Shown here piece after piece: positions 8,010-16,815 of a stretch of 64,000 nucleotides of DNA (positions within the stretch are counted from its first letter, which is position 1; each line of letters opens with the position of its first letter). Origin of the DNA: G963677325 sp963677325 (GTDB taxonomy: Bacteria; Bacteroidota; Bacteroidia; Bacteroidales; Prolixibacteraceae); NCBI GenBank assembly GCA_963677325.2, contig CAXXGM010000013.1:62001-126000 (forward strand), read 5' to 3'. The position numbers and the translations under genes are program-made. The notes beneath the pieces were generated by a model. The model made no database searches. It was not told the origin of the DNA and worked only from the letters and a program-made list of their open reading frames with translations.

Positions 8010-8882
8010 TTAATGCAACTTAGGGATTTGCAGGTTCAATCCAAACTCTTTATTCAGGTTTTCTATGAAATAAGCGGAAAGAAATGGCGATTCCATTTCA
8101 ATATTCTGATGGACAAAAAAATAAATATCACGCAATCCTTTTTCGACCCATATCTTTAGGCGATCCATCCAGTCATCCAATCTTTCCCGGTCGCTTTGCA
8201 TAACATTGGCCCCCACATACCGGATAAAGGCCTTTGGAGTAGTCAGCCGCATGTGAAGCAAATCTCGACGTCCCGCTGTATCAACAAGTATATTGGTAAT
8301 GTTGTTTTTTTCAAATAACCGGGAAACTTCATCGGAGACGGCAGCATTGTTAAACCACTCCGTATTTCGCAACTCAACGGCCAACGGAATTACCTTCGGG
8401 AATTTTTCAATGAAATCAACCAATCGTTCATAATTTTTATACCCGAAATTATCATGCAACTGCAGGAAAACCATACCCAATTTTTCCTCAAAATGGCTGA
8501 TGTTATCGCAATATTCATCAACCAGAGACTGTACATCATTCAATCGCCGCATGTGACTGATGCTTTGGGTTATCTTTGGAAAAAACCTGAAGCCTTCGGG
8601 TGTCTTTTCCCGCCATGTGATCACCTGCTCCCGTTTGGGCATGTTATAAAAAGTAGCATTCAGTTCAATTGAATTAAACTGGGTGGAATAATAAATCAAC
8701 TCGTCTTTAGTCCCGCGTGGATAAAAATTCTTCAGGTCCTGCTTGTTCCATTTTGCGCAGCCTACATAAATATTCAGCGATTTTTTTGAATCATTTTCAC
8801 TGAGTATTTCGATAGTCTTTGGATCATCCTCAGGTAAAGTAAAATCAATGTCCCCTGAATTATCTTTTTGTCCAAATTTCAT
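8010..8882 (-). CDS. DUF72 (YecE-like) family protein
   Basis: A 290-residue protein of the DUF72 family, a TIM-barrel fold without an established reaction. The hallmark YVGCAKWNKQDLKNFYPRG and the following FNSIELNATFYNMP are clear, and VPLAVELRNTEW is the second conserved block. I start at MKFGQKDNSG because close relatives begin this way. An ATG 20 codons upstream (8942) would add an AT-rich, non-conserved stretch. The gene is alone on its strand, divergent from the metallopeptidase gene. The stop is followed in frame by the coding-like remnant described separately. Function unknown. Confidence 0.9.
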   Translation of the reverse strand: MKFGQKDNSGDIDFTLPEDDPKTIEILSENDSKKSLNIYVGCAKWNKQDLKNFYPRGTKDELIYYSTQFNSIELNATFYNMPKREQVITWREKTPEGFRFFPKITQSISHMRRLNDVQSLVDEYCDNISHFEEKLGMVFLQLHDNFGYKNYERLVDFIEKFPKVIPLAVELRNTEWFNNAAVSDEVSRLFEKNNITNILVDTAGRRDLLHMRLTTPKAFIRYVGANVMQSDRERLDDWMDRLKIWVEKGLRDIYFFVHQNIEMESPFLSAYFIENLNKEFGLNLQIPKLH

Positions 8883-9021
8883 TGTCTTTTTTATAATTTC
8901 TGTAAAGTTAAATATAATAAATTTTCCACAAATCTTATGCAAAAACGATCCTCTATCGTTAAACAGAAGTTTCTACCATCAACTCAAAAGAAATTCATAA
9001 CTTGATTAAAAACAGTGGATC

Positions 9022-9870
9022 ATGAAATGGATGGGAAGAAGGCAGAGCGGTAATGTAGAGGACCGCAGAAGAATGAGCGGGAAGGGAATCGCAGGGATTG
9101 GCGGGGTTGGAGGAATTATTGTGGCCATTATTTATTTTCTGATGGGCGGAGATCCTACCCAGCTGTTTAATGCCTTTCAGCAACAGACAGAGCAAACCCA
9201 GCCCGCCGCTGATGCAAACAAAGAGCAGGATCCCATGGTATCCTTTGTTTCGGTTGTGCTTGCCGATACCGAGGATGTCTGGGACAGTCTCTTTACCGTA
9301 ATGGGAAAGACGTACAAGAAACCGAAACTCGTGTTGTTTTCCAATTCCATCCAATCAGCCTGTGGTTTTGCACAATCAGCTACCGGCCCTTTTTACTGCT
9401 CCTCCGATGCAAAAGTTTACATTGATCTTGATTTTATGCAGGAGCTGCAACGAAAACTACATGCACAGGGAGATTTTGCCCAGGCTTATATTATCGCTCA
9501 CGAGGTCGGGCATCATGTCCAGAATCTCCTGGGTATTATGGATCGCATTAATCGCCAACGCAGCAGGGTTAAGGAACGATCTTCCAATGAGCTGTCAGTA
9601 AGACTGGAACTGCAGGCCGATTTTCTGGCAGGGGTATGGGCTTATCATGCTCAAAAACTGAAATCCATATTGGAGGCAGGCGATATCGAAGAAGCGGTGA
9701 ATGCGGCTGGAGCCGTAGGCGATGACCGCATCCAGATGAAAACCAGCGGCCGCATTGTCCCCGATGCTTTTACCCATGGCACTTCAGATCAGCGTATTCG
9801 ATGGTTTATGAGAGGATATAAAACCGGCGATATTTCAAAGGGAAATACTTTCGGGGAAGAGAATCTGTAA
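9022..9870 (+). CDS. Neutral zinc metallopeptidase (YpfJ family)
   Basis: A 282-residue putative zinc protease of the family represented by YpfJ. The N-terminal MKWMGRRQSGNVEDRR segment is a family hallmark, followed by one transmembrane helix at about 22-41. The zinc-binding HEVGHH motif lies at about 160-165, and the downstream helix LELQADFLAGVW supplies the third-ligand glutamate region. Two cysteines flank the Gly/Phe-rich segment ACGFAQSATGPFYC. The catalytic domain should face the periplasm. No substrate is known for the family. The gene stands alone and is followed by an 11-bp word array and a GAGACGC hairpin. Confidence 0.92.
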   Translation: MKWMGRRQSGNVEDRRRMSGKGIAGIGGVGGIIVAIIYFLMGGDPTQLFNAFQQQTEQTQPAADANKEQDPMVSFVSVVLADTEDVWDSLFTVMGKTYKKPKLVLFSNSIQSACGFAQSATGPFYCSSDAKVYIDLDFMQELQRKLHAQGDFAQAYIIAHEVGHHVQNLLGIMDRINRQRSRVKERSSNELSVRLELQADFLAGVWAYHAQKLKSILEAGDIEEAVNAAGAVGDDRIQMKTSGRIVPDAFTHGTSDQRIRWFMRGYKTGDISKGNTFGEENL

Positions 9871-9953
9871 ACTGTAAGGAACGATCATCCAAAACGATAA
9901 GTATCTCAACCATTCACGTCTTTGCCTGTTTTGGGAACTAACAACGGCTGCTA

Positions 9954-10078
9954 TCTTCTTCGGGGCAGGCGTAATGTTTCTGTAATGTTACAGTATGGTT
10001 TCTGTATGATTTGATACACAAACCATACAGGAACCATACACAAACCATACACAAACCATACAGGAACTACGAAGAAGA
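9954..10078. repeat. Inverted 11-bp word array with short terminal inverted repeats
   Basis: Four consecutive 11-mers of the type GTATGGTTTCT (9971-10014) are followed by one base and then five consecutive 11-mers of the opposite orientation, ACACAAACCAT or ACAGGAACCAT (10016-10070). The register is kept exactly within each half. Nine-bp inverted ends, TCTTCTTCG (9954-9962) and CGAAGAAGA (10070-10078), bound the element. Confidence 0.8.
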
Positions 10079-10128
10079 CAGGGTGTGTTTAATAAAAAAA
10101 GAGGGTGCAGACCCGGTTACAACACAAA

Positions 10129-10152
10129 AGAGACGCACAACCGTGCGTCTCT
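10129..10152. repeat. GAGACGC-type hairpin
   Basis: AGAGACGCAC and GTGCGTCTCT form a perfect 10-bp stem with a four-base loop. It belongs to the same sequence family as the hairpin at 29066-29095. Its place just after the lepA stop (minus strand) and after the metallopeptidase would suit a two-way terminator, but no T-run follows. Confidence 0.7.
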
Positions 10153-10191
10153 ACATTCGTGATAATTCGTTATAAATTCGTGATAATTCGT

Positions 10192-11985
10192 TCAATCAAG
10201 TTTGAGGACTGCCAAGAATGCTTTCTGGGGCACTTCCACATTACCGATTTGTTTCATTCTCTTTTTCCCCTTTTTCTGCTTTTCCAGAAGTTTCCTTTTC
10301 CGTGTGATATCTCCTCCGTAACATTTGGCGGTCACATCCTTTCGAACAGCCTTTATAGTTTCCCGGGCAATGATCTTTGCTCCGATTGCTGCCTGAATCG
10401 CTACATCGTATTGCTGACGTGGAATCAGTTCCTTTAATTTTTCACAAATCCTTCGCCCAAAATTATAGGCATTATCGAAATGAATCAGCGAAGATAATGC
10501 ATCCACCGGTTCTCCATTAAGCAGTATATCCAGTTTGACCAGTTTTGCGGGGCGGTATCCGATAAGATGATAGTCAAAAGAGGCGTATCCTTTGGAAATA
10601 CTTTTTAGTTTATCATAGAAATCAAAAACAATTTCACCCAGTGGCAGGTCAAACGAAAGCTCGGCACGATCGGCGGTAAGGTAATCCTGTTTCATCAGGG
10701 TTCCTCTTTTGTCGAGACAGAGGGTCATGATGGACCCGATATATTCGGAGCGGGTTATAATCTGAGCACGGATAAAAGGTTCTTCGATCAGTTCGATCCC
10801 GGATGGATCGGGCATCCCCGCAGGATTGTAGACTTCATAAGCCTCGCCGTCACGTTTATGGATCAGATAGGATACGTTTGGAACCGTGGTGATGACATTC
10901 ATGTCAAACTCACGATCAAGACGTTCCTGAATGATCTCCATGTGCAGCAGTCCGAGAAAGCCACAGCGAAAGCCAAAACCAAGAGCAGCAGATGACTCCA
11001 GTGTATATGTAAGAGAGGCATCGTTAAGCTGTAGCTTCTCCATGGAATTTCTCAAATCTTCATAATCTTCGCTGTCAATGGGATAGACTCCTGCAAAGAC
11101 CATAGGCTTGACTTCTTCAAAGCCTGAGATGCGCTCTGCACAGGCATTCTTGACGTGGGTGACGGTATCCCCGACCTTGATTTCACGGGCTGTTTTAATT
11201 CCTGACATGATATAGCCAACATCGCCGGCGCTCAACGAATCCCGGGGCTCAAATCCCATCTTCAATACGCCCAGTTCATCAATATTATACTGTTTTTCGG
11301 TAGCCATAAACTTAACCAGATCACCCTTTGCAACCGTTCCGTTTACGATCTTGACATAGGCAATGACTCCTCTGAAAGAATTGAAAACAGAGTCAAAAAT
11401 CAGCCCCTGAAGCGGAGCCTCCTGATTGCCCCGGGGCTGCGGAATATCTTCAATGATCCGGTGGAGGATGGCTTCCACGCCTTCACCGGTTTTGCCGGAA
11501 GCGCGGATGATGGTATCTCTTTTACAGCCGATCAGTTCAATAATCTGATCCTCTACAATCTCAGGCATGGCATTGGGAAGATCCATCTTATTGAGAACGG
11601 GAATGATTTCCAGGTCGTGTTCGATGGCCAGGTAAAGGTTGGAGATAGTCTGCGCCTGTATTCCCTGAGTGGCATCAATAATTAGCAACGCGCCTTCGCA
11701 AGCTGCAATGGATCGTGATACTTCATAGGAAAAATCGACATGCCCGGGAGTATCTATCAGATTCAGCAGATAATTTTCATCCTTATACAAGTACTCCATC
11801 TGAATAGCATGACTTTTGATGGTAATCCCCCGCTCCCTTTCCAGTTCCATATCATCAAGAACTTGCGCTTCCATGTCTCGATCACTGATCGTATGAGTCA
11901 TCTCGAGCAGACGATCAGCTAAGGTGCTTTTACCATGGTCTATATGGGCAATAATGCAAAAGTTTCTGATATGCTTCATGGGCAT
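10192..11985 (-). CDS. lepA: Elongation factor 4 (LepA)
   Basis: A ribosome-associated GTPase of 597 residues, a typical LepA length. The P loop AHIDHGKST follows the N-terminal KHIRNFCI. Switch II DTPGHVDF and the guanine-specificity motif NKMD are present. The C-terminal LepA-specific domain ends with KKGKKRMKQIGNVEVPQKAFLAVLK-type sequence. Two starts are possible (MPMKH), differing by two codons; the second fits the family best. It is a single gene on the minus strand with a TATCTTTG box upstream. The domain layout separates it from EF-G. Confidence 0.97.
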   Translation of the reverse strand: MPMKHIRNFCIIAHIDHGKSTLADRLLEMTHTISDRDMEAQVLDDMELERERGITIKSHAIQMEYLYKDENYLLNLIDTPGHVDFSYEVSRSIAACEGALLIIDATQGIQAQTISNLYLAIEHDLEIIPVLNKMDLPNAMPEIVEDQIIELIGCKRDTIIRASGKTGEGVEAILHRIIEDIPQPRGNQEAPLQGLIFDSVFNSFRGVIAYVKIVNGTVAKGDLVKFMATEKQYNIDELGVLKMGFEPRDSLSAGDVGYIMSGIKTAREIKVGDTVTHVKNACAERISGFEEVKPMVFAGVYPIDSEDYEDLRNSMEKLQLNDASLTYTLESSAALGFGFRCGFLGLLHMEIIQERLDREFDMNVITTVPNVSYLIHKRDGEAYEVYNPAGMPDPSGIELIEEPFIRAQIITRSEYIGSIMTLCLDKRGTLMKQDYLTADRAELSFDLPLGEIVFDFYDKLKSISKGYASFDYHLIGYRPAKLVKLDILLNGEPVDALSSLIHFDNAYNFGRRICEKLKELIPRQQYDVAIQAAIGAKIIARETIKAVRKDVTAKCYGGDITRKRKLLEKQKKGKKRMKQIGNVEVPQKAFLAVLKLD

Positions 11986-12029
11986 TTATTCTGTAGATTT
12001 TATTTAAACGCTGATTTCCGGTTTCTGCA

Positions 12030-12037
12030 CAAAGATA
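12030..12037 (-). promoter_or_regulatory. Putative -7 box for lepA
   Basis: On the minus strand this reads TATCTTTG, a perfect TAnnTTTG match, about 45-50 bases upstream of the lepA start. No well-spaced -33 element was recognised. Confidence 0.45.
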
Positions 12038-12151
12038 TTCAAATTTCATTTCAAATTTGTAGGAGACGAGGCACTGACTTGCCTACAGAAATCATAGATT
12101 AAGTTACTAAATTTGCAGATAATTAATATTACCTTGAAAAAAGGTTTATCA

Positions 12152-12871
12152 ATGGGAAACATCTGTGAGTTAACTATACTTGTTCCTGTTTATAATGAAC
12201 AGGGAAATATCCGGAGACTCGAAAGAGAATTTTTGTCATTCATCCAAACAGCCGGAATTGGATCTAAAGTATTGTTTATCAATGATGGGTCCACAGACAA
12301 CAGCCCAGAGTTAATTGAATCGGTTTGTGCCGCCAACGAGTCTTTCCATTTTATTCATTTAAACGGAAATCACGGTCTAAGTACAGCTCTCAAAGCAGGC
12401 TTTGATCATTGCGATACAAGGCTGACAGGTTATATAGATGCTGATTTACAAACTTCTCCAAGTGACTTTAAAGAATTGCTCAGATACATTGATTCCTTTG
12501 ATCTGGTAACCGGTATACGTGTCAACCGAAAAGACAGTCTGATAAAAAAAATCTCCTCATCCATTGCAAATTCCATCCGACGAAGCATTACTCATGATGG
12601 GATCTCCGATACAGGTTGTCCTCTAAAGATTATAAGAACTGACATGGCAAGGCGAATTCCCTTTTTTAGCGGAATGCATCGTTTTCTGCCGGCTCTCGTT
12701 CTTTTAGAAGGAGGTTCAGTAAAAGAGGTTCCGGTCAATCATTTTCCAAGAATGGCCGAAAAATCAAAATATCATCTGTGGAATAGAATTTTCGGTCCGG
12801 CAATTGCATTATTGGCTTATTACTGGATGCAGCACAATTACATCAGATACCAAATAATAAAGAAAGGATGA
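12152..12871 (+). CDS. Family 2 glycosyltransferase (polyprenyl-phosphate sugar transferase type)
   Basis: A 239-residue GT-A-fold transferase of the dolichol-phosphate-mannose synthase/ArnC type. TILVPVYNEQGNI opens the nucleotide-binding domain, and YIDADLQTSP holds the metal-binding Asp-x-Asp. The C-terminus shows the usual YHLWNRIFGPAIALLAYYW segment near the membrane, with no full double transmembrane tail. The start is the ATG before GNICEL; the frame extends upstream only through a TTG. Its stop overlaps the next start by four bases (ATGA). The three-gene set (this gene, the LpxB-N-like membrane protein and a GT39 transferase) suggests it charges a lipid carrier with a sugar that the GT39 enzyme then uses, by analogy with ArnC and ArnT. 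Confidence 0.9.
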   Translation: MGNICELTILVPVYNEQGNIRRLEREFLSFIQTAGIGSKVLFINDGSTDNSPELIESVCAANESFHFIHLNGNHGLSTALKAGFDHCDTRLTGYIDADLQTSPSDFKELLRYIDSFDLVTGIRVNRKDSLIKKISSSIANSIRRSITHDGISDTGCPLKIIRTDMARRIPFFSGMHRFLPALVLLEGGSVKEVPVNHFPRMAEKSKYHLWNRIFGPAIALLAYYWMQHNYIRYQIIKKG

Positions 12872-13500
12872 ATCTAACTCACCCCTGGATTTTTGCGGTT
12901 GGCTTCCTTGGCCAGTTGATCTTTTCAGCCAGGGTCATCATTCAATGGTTCAAATCCGAAAAAGCCGGAAAATCATTGTCCCCGGTAATTTTCTGGCAAT
13001 TGAGCCTTCTTGGATCTGTTATTTTCCTTATCTATGGTATACTCCGGGAAGATTTTGCTATAATTTTGGGACAATGTCTTGTATATTACATCTACATCAG
13101 GAATCTCCATTTCAAGGACCGGTGGACCCTTCTTCCTTTAATCTTCAGATGGCTCATCCTGTTAACCCCTGTACTTGTCATTATGTACCTGTTCTCCGAT
13201 TCTCCCGGAAATATATTCAAGGCGCTTGCCAATGAAAATATTCCTTTGGGGCTTAAAATATGGGGAATCATCGGACAGATCGTTTTTACCTTACGTTTTT
13301 ATTTTCAGTGGCTGGATTCAGAATCCGTAAAACAATCCGTCCTCTCCCGAAGGTTTTGGCTGATTAGCATCATCGGCTCATCAATGATCCTCATCTATGC
13401 AGTATTCCGTATCGATCCTGTTTTATTTCTCGGACAATTAGCAGGTCTTATCGTATATATCCGCAATACCATGTTTTACCATAAAATTACACAGCAATAA
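12868..13500 (+). CDS. Membrane protein with two lipid-A-disaccharide synthase N-terminal (LAB_N) domains
   Basis: A 210-residue integral membrane protein with about six helices built from two similar halves. Each half has the FxGQ...ARxxxQWxxSE...S-P/R-xFW pattern typical of the short LAB_N domain: FLGQLIFSARVIIQWFKSE in the first and IIGQIVFTLRFYFQWLDSE in the second. The domain is named after the N-terminus of some LpxB proteins, but this protein has no LpxB catalytic part. It starts inside the stop of the glycosyltransferase gene and precedes the GT39 gene by about 43 bp. A role in moving or presenting the lipid-linked sugar is inferred from context only. Confidence 0.85.
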   Translation: MNLTHPWIFAVGFLGQLIFSARVIIQWFKSEKAGKSLSPVIFWQLSLLGSVIFLIYGILREDFAIILGQCLVYYIYIRNLHFKDRWTLLPLIFRWLILLTPVLVIMYLFSDSPGNIFKALANENIPLGLKIWGIIGQIVFTLRFYFQWLDSESVKQSVLSRRFWLISIIGSSMILIYAVFRIDPVLFLGQLAGLIVYIRNTMFYHKITQQ

Positions 13501-13543
13501 AATCTATTAAAATCAGTATATTTGATTAATATAATATATTAAG

Positions 13544-15187
13544 ATGAAAAAACGGAATATCCGGATATTGTTTCTCTTATCAATAATGGTTTGTACATTT
13601 TTAGTAAACAACAATGTACTGGAAGCTAATATCATGGAATCCCGAAATCTGGTAACCGCCCGCGAAATTCTCCAAAAAGGGAACTGGCTTCATCCCACGA
13701 TGAATGGTGAACTCCGACTTGAAAAACCTCCACTGCCGACCTGGATTACGGCTATTGGAATGGCTGTTTTTGGGCAGGATAATATGGCTCTGCTGAGGCT
13801 TCCTGCTATTTTGGCTGGAATGCTTTTGATTTTCTTTCTTCTTAAATTGACCGAAGAATTATCCGGCGATGAAGAACTTGCCTTTTTAGCAGCGGGAACT
13901 GCCGCAGGTTCATTCTATATTCTTTTCATGGCCAGAGACATCAGCTGGGACATTTTCTGTCATAGCTTTATGATTGGCGCCATATGGCTCATTCATAAAT
14001 CATTAAAGAATAAAACAGGCTCTCCTGGTGGTTATATCGGGGCCGGAATCTTAATGGGGCTATCAGCTTTAAGTAAAGGACCGGTGGCTTTTTATTCCCT
14101 TTTGCTCCCTTATCTCCTTGCCCGTGGATTTGCTTATGGATGGAAAATCAGTTCAGTTAACAGAACACGGTTATTAATTATGGTTCTTGTTGCCTTGATA
14201 ATTGGACTTTGGTGGCCGGTATATACTTACTATTCAAATCCTGACTACTTTTCTTTTGTGACCCAAAAGGAATCCTCAGCATGGTTAAACCGGAATACCC
14301 GTCCTTTTTATCATTACTGGAGTTTCCCGGTCCAATCAGGAATATGGACTATTGTGGCGGTCATAGCCCTGGCTATTCCATATGCACAAAAAAGAATTAA
14401 TACGGTCATTAACTATAAATTGATCGCCGGCTGGATTTTATTTTCCGTTCTCCTGTTGTCATTATTTCCGGAAAAAAAAGAAAGATATCTCCTTCCTGTG
14501 ATGCTCCCTCTTGCCATTCTTACTGCATCCTGGTTCAGGTATCTGATCATTGTGCTGGGAAAAAAATCGGAGACCCGGTCTGATATTTTCCTCCTGAGAT
14601 TCAATGCTGCTTTTATATCCCTGATATGTTTAATCATTCCTAATGGACTATTCTTTCTCTCACAGGGGAAAGAAGAAAATGGCAAAGGGGTACTGATTGC
14701 TTTAACCCTGATGTTTCTGCTATTTGCTTTCTTTTTTATCAAATCTGCAGTCAAAAAGAAACCATTTCTCATCTGGGGAGGAATGACCGGTTTGATGATG
14801 GTTACAGGACTGTTATTAATGCCCGTCTTATCAAAAGTCATTCAATCCAATCCTGCCTATCATTCTTATCATGAATTGAGGCACCGGAGTGATTTAAATG
14901 AACTCCCTTTTTTTTTCAATGGAGAGATTCCGGGAAAGTTTATTGAAGTGATCTGGAGCAGCGGACATGAAATCAAATCCTGGGATCCGTTAAAAAATGC
15001 TAACCTTCCTGTCAAACCTCCCTTCGTCTTCCTTTCCCATGAACAACCTCTCATTATTCTTCCCCCAAAGATTCTTTCCCAATACAATGTGAAAGTTATA
15101 GGGCATTATGACAAAAATCTCCAGGAAGAAAAAGCCAATATGGTATTGTCGAATTATGTTTCGATAATTGAGTCTTTATCTAAATAA
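13544..15187 (+). CDS. Family 39 glycosyltransferase (ArnT-like)
   Basis: A 547-residue multi-spanning transferase of the PMT/ArnT superfamily. The first periplasmic loop carries MESRNLVTAREILQKGNWL, and EKPPLPTW follows, the region holding the catalytic acidic residue in this superfamily. More than ten hydrophobic helices follow, then a soluble C-terminal domain of about 100 residues. It should transfer a sugar from an undecaprenyl-type carrier to lipid A or another envelope acceptor. It closes the operon with the GT2 and LAB_N genes. The acceptor and the sugar cannot be read from sequence. Confidence 0.87.
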   Translation: MKKRNIRILFLLSIMVCTFLVNNNVLEANIMESRNLVTAREILQKGNWLHPTMNGELRLEKPPLPTWITAIGMAVFGQDNMALLRLPAILAGMLLIFFLLKLTEELSGDEELAFLAAGTAAGSFYILFMARDISWDIFCHSFMIGAIWLIHKSLKNKTGSPGGYIGAGILMGLSALSKGPVAFYSLLLPYLLARGFAYGWKISSVNRTRLLIMVLVALIIGLWWPVYTYYSNPDYFSFVTQKESSAWLNRNTRPFYHYWSFPVQSGIWTIVAVIALAIPYAQKRINTVINYKLIAGWILFSVLLLSLFPEKKERYLLPVMLPLAILTASWFRYLIIVLGKKSETRSDIFLLRFNAAFISLICLIIPNGLFFLSQGKEENGKGVLIALTLMFLLFAFFFIKSAVKKKPFLIWGGMTGLMMVTGLLLMPVLSKVIQSNPAYHSYHELRHRSDLNELPFFFNGEIPGKFIEVIWSSGHEIKSWDPLKNANLPVKPPFVFLSHEQPLIILPPKILSQYNVKVIGHYDKNLQEEKANMVLSNYVSIIESLSK

Positions 15188-15205
15188 TATAATTTAACGA
15201 TTGTC

Positions 15206-16699
15206 CTACTCCTTGATTAACTTCTCAATTTTCAGTTTTACATCCAAATTCTGAGGAACTAAATGATTGCCATAATCGACAATTGTACCTTTTTTATTAA
15301 TTAGCAGATAATAGGGGAATCCGAAATATCCTAACTTCTTCCTGGTAATCCTGGATTCATCTTCTGTCATTAGATAATGATTGCCGGTGAGATTCAGCTC
15401 TGTGACTTTCTTCTCCCAATCCTCTTTCCTGCTTTTCATACAAACATAAACAAATTCAACATCTTTTCCTGAGTACTTCTTCTCTAATTCTTTTGAGTAC
15501 CGCATATTATGAATACAGGGAGAGCACCATGTCGCCCAAAAATCAATATAAATCGCTTTATTTGGAAACTTGTCGATGATGGCCTTCAAGGGATTTTCCT
15601 GATCCTTTGATTTTAAAGAAATAACTTTTATTTCATTATCAGAGGACCCCAACAATGAAGCAGATAATTGCTGCGGATTTTGTAAAAAGTTTTTGACTTT
15701 GTTGTATTGGTCATCCATAGAAGATTTTAAGAAGGGATCTTTTATTCTTAAATTAATTTCTTTATTGTATTGATCAACAACATCAGTAGCATTAGCCTCC
15801 AGTGATGAATTAATAAAACTATATAGAACGAACTGGTTTAAAAAATCATTTTTGGAAAAGGAAAATGAATTTTTAATCAGTGGCAGATAATCGAATAGTA
15901 CCTCGTTCTTACTTGCCCCTTTTAGTTGTTCTTTATGTTTCTCATAATACGACAACATCTGATAGTTAGTAATCTGATCACTGATACGATAATATTCAGA
16001 CTTAATGAGGGAGTTATCAATAAATTGGGCAAGTTCATTGAAAAAATTACAATATTGGTCCTTAACCTCAATTTTTTCTTTTGTTCTTGCATAATGTTGA
16101 AAAGAAAAATCCAACAGTTCACTATAATAATCCAACTCAATTTGCTTAACGGCCCAGTCATCGAATTCATCATTTACCGATTCGCTCTTTTGAAAATCTT
16201 TAAGCTTTTGATAATTCGTTTGTTTCACTTCTTTGCAATATTCCCTGAACTTCTGAGGAGCAAGAGAAAAACCCGATCTATACGATACTAAAGACCCCCT
16301 GAACTTCGTAACCAAGTTATTCAGATCTTTCCGGTCACCTGAAAATTTAGTATTTCCGACATCTTTAAAATCTTTTAGAATATATAGACTGTCTCCTGGA
16401 CTAACAACAATGACATCTTCAATAGGGAAAAGACTGATTTCTCTTTTTGTTTTAGGGTATATTTTAAATTTAAACTCACCGGTTGAATCAAGTTCTGATT
16501 TATAGACAGATTCATTGCCTTTAAAATCATTAATGGTTAATTTGATCTCTTTAATATTCGGGTAAGTGTTCCTGTTAAGAATTCTTCCTGAAACTATAGC
16601 TGGCTTCTCCGGATTAAAAGTTGACTGATCTTTGTGTACAATATTACATCCATAAAAAAGAGTAAGAATGAAAAACAGGCTGTTAGATAGCTTATTCAT
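15206..16699 (-). CDS. TlpA-type thioredoxin-domain lipoprotein
   Basis: A 497-residue exported protein. The N-terminus has a short hydrophobic stretch ending in Cys18 (LFYGC), an imperfect lipobox, so outer-membrane anchoring is likely but not certain. A beta-rich N-terminal domain of about 100 residues and an all-helical middle follow. The last 115 residues are a TlpA/AhpC-TSA thioredoxin fold with WATWCSPC (Cys392 and Cys395) and the cis-proline region FGFPYY (about 462). Such proteins are abundant in Bacteroidota and reduce periplasmic disulfides, but individual substrates are unknown. It converges on the GT39 gene with an 18-bp gap. Confidence 0.88.
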   Translation of the reverse strand: MNKLSNSLFFILTLFYGCNIVHKDQSTFNPEKPAIVSGRILNRNTYPNIKEIKLTINDFKGNESVYKSELDSTGEFKFKIYPKTKREISLFPIEDVIVVSPGDSLYILKDFKDVGNTKFSGDRKDLNNLVTKFRGSLVSYRSGFSLAPQKFREYCKEVKQTNYQKLKDFQKSESVNDEFDDWAVKQIELDYYSELLDFSFQHYARTKEKIEVKDQYCNFFNELAQFIDNSLIKSEYYRISDQITNYQMLSYYEKHKEQLKGASKNEVLFDYLPLIKNSFSFSKNDFLNQFVLYSFINSSLEANATDVVDQYNKEINLRIKDPFLKSSMDDQYNKVKNFLQNPQQLSASLLGSSDNEIKVISLKSKDQENPLKAIIDKFPNKAIYIDFWATWCSPCIHNMRYSKELEKKYSGKDVEFVYVCMKSRKEDWEKKVTELNLTGNHYLMTEDESRITRKKLGYFGFPYYLLINKKGTIVDYGNHLVPQNLDVKLKIEKLIKE

Positions 16700-16815
16700 T
16701 TAAGAATTGAATTAAGATTGAACATGGGCAACAGAAGCAAAGATAATATATAATTTACCACTATGTATGTACTGAAAAAATATTCAGAACTGTTAGGCAG
16801 TGGCAAGATAAAACT

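Noticed and set aside
9971..10070. A CRISPR array
   Set aside because: Repeats are only 11 bp and directly adjacent with no spacers, the orientation switches, and no cas genes are near.
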